Of a DNA stretch of 34,006 nucleotides, positions 33,964 to 34,006 are shown piece by piece. Both the position numbers and the translations under genes were made by a program. The stretch is taken from contig CAZVQW010000026.1 in NCBI GenBank assembly GCA_964629475.1, positions 1 through 34,006 on the forward strand, given 5' to 3'. The notes under the pieces were generated by a model. The model saw nothing but the letters and a program-made list of their open reading frames with translations. It made no database searches and was not told where the DNA came from. The stretch comes from SMWD01 sp964629475. Lineage in GTDB: Bacteria > Pseudomonadota > Gammaproteobacteria > Steroidobacterales > GCA-2729495. The first letter of the stretch is position 1; each line of letters starts with the position of its first letter.

Positions 33964-34006
33964 ATGTCTAAGGAGAAATTTGAGCGCACCAAGCCCCATG
34001 TAAATG
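33964..34006 (+). CDS. tuf: Elongation factor Tu, 5' end only (cut by window edge)
   Basis: Fourteen codons read MSKEKFERTKPHVN, the conserved EF-Tu N-terminus leading into the G1 loop, which lies beyond the window. A GGAGAGG ribosome-binding site (33954-33960) precedes the ATG. Its position after tRNA-Tyr, tRNA-Gly and tRNA-Thr matches tufB of gammaproteobacteria, expected to be followed by secE and nusG. Confidence 0.95.
   Translation, partial: MSKEKFERTKPHVN

Overview
The window reads as chromosome of a Gram-negative bacterium, most likely a gammaproteobacterium. It has moderately high GC, outer-membrane receptors and barrels, an RND pump with lipoprotein adaptor and TolC-type channel, and at the right edge the order birA - coaX - SPOR protein - tRNA-Thr(UGU) ... 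tRNA-Tyr - tRNA-Gly - tRNA-Thr(GGU) - tuf. That order is characteristic of the gammaproteobacterial region ahead of secE-nusG-rpoBC. I cannot place it below class. Every gene I accept lies on the + strand, many with ATGA/GTGA overlaps.

Region 1 (88-10661) is a variant of the ebo cluster, the conserved operon proposed to make and traffic an isoprenoid-cyclitol compound. EboC (UbiA prenyltransferase), EboA, EboB (TatD-like), EboE (TIM barrel) and EboF (phosphatase superfamily) are recognisable. I see no EboD, the dehydroquinate-synthase-like sugar phosphate cyclase. Instead the operon opens with a myo-inositol-1-phosphate synthase-type cyclase, followed by a secreted squalene-cyclase-like alpha/alpha-barrel protein and a second xylose-isomerase-like TIM barrel. 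A TonB-dependent receptor sits between eboE and eboF. Together this suggests cytoplasmic cyclitol formation, prenylation or membrane attachment, phosphate removal and envelope handling. The product is unknown.

Region 2 (10808-17670) is a complete MoxR/Bat operon: MoxR ATPase, DUF58, DUF4381, BatA-like VWA, a BatB/BatC fusion (VWA plus TPR plus acidic tail) and BatD.

Region 3 (17766-18125) is a tRNA-Leu(UAA) gene interrupted by a 273-nt group I intron at the anticodon. Its P, Q, R and S core elements and GAG internal guide closely resemble the cyanobacterial/plastid tRNA-Leu intron. This is the clearest surprise in the window.

Region 4 (18172-26486) holds single-function genes: an LpxR-like outer-membrane protein, a YfcG-type GST, a CtlX-type deiminase-family hydrolase, an M61 peptidase with PDZ domain, PlsY, BirA, CoaX and a SPOR-domain protein whose stop codon lies inside the following tRNA-Thr.

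Region 5 (26619-33253) is a three-gene RND efflux operon lying between tRNA-Thr(UGU) and tRNA-Tyr, which are normally adjacent. Its first gene fuses a periplasmic ABC-type substrate-binding domain to a TolC-like channel. Region 6 (33298-34006) has tRNA-Tyr, tRNA-Gly and tRNA-Thr and the first 14 codons of tuf.
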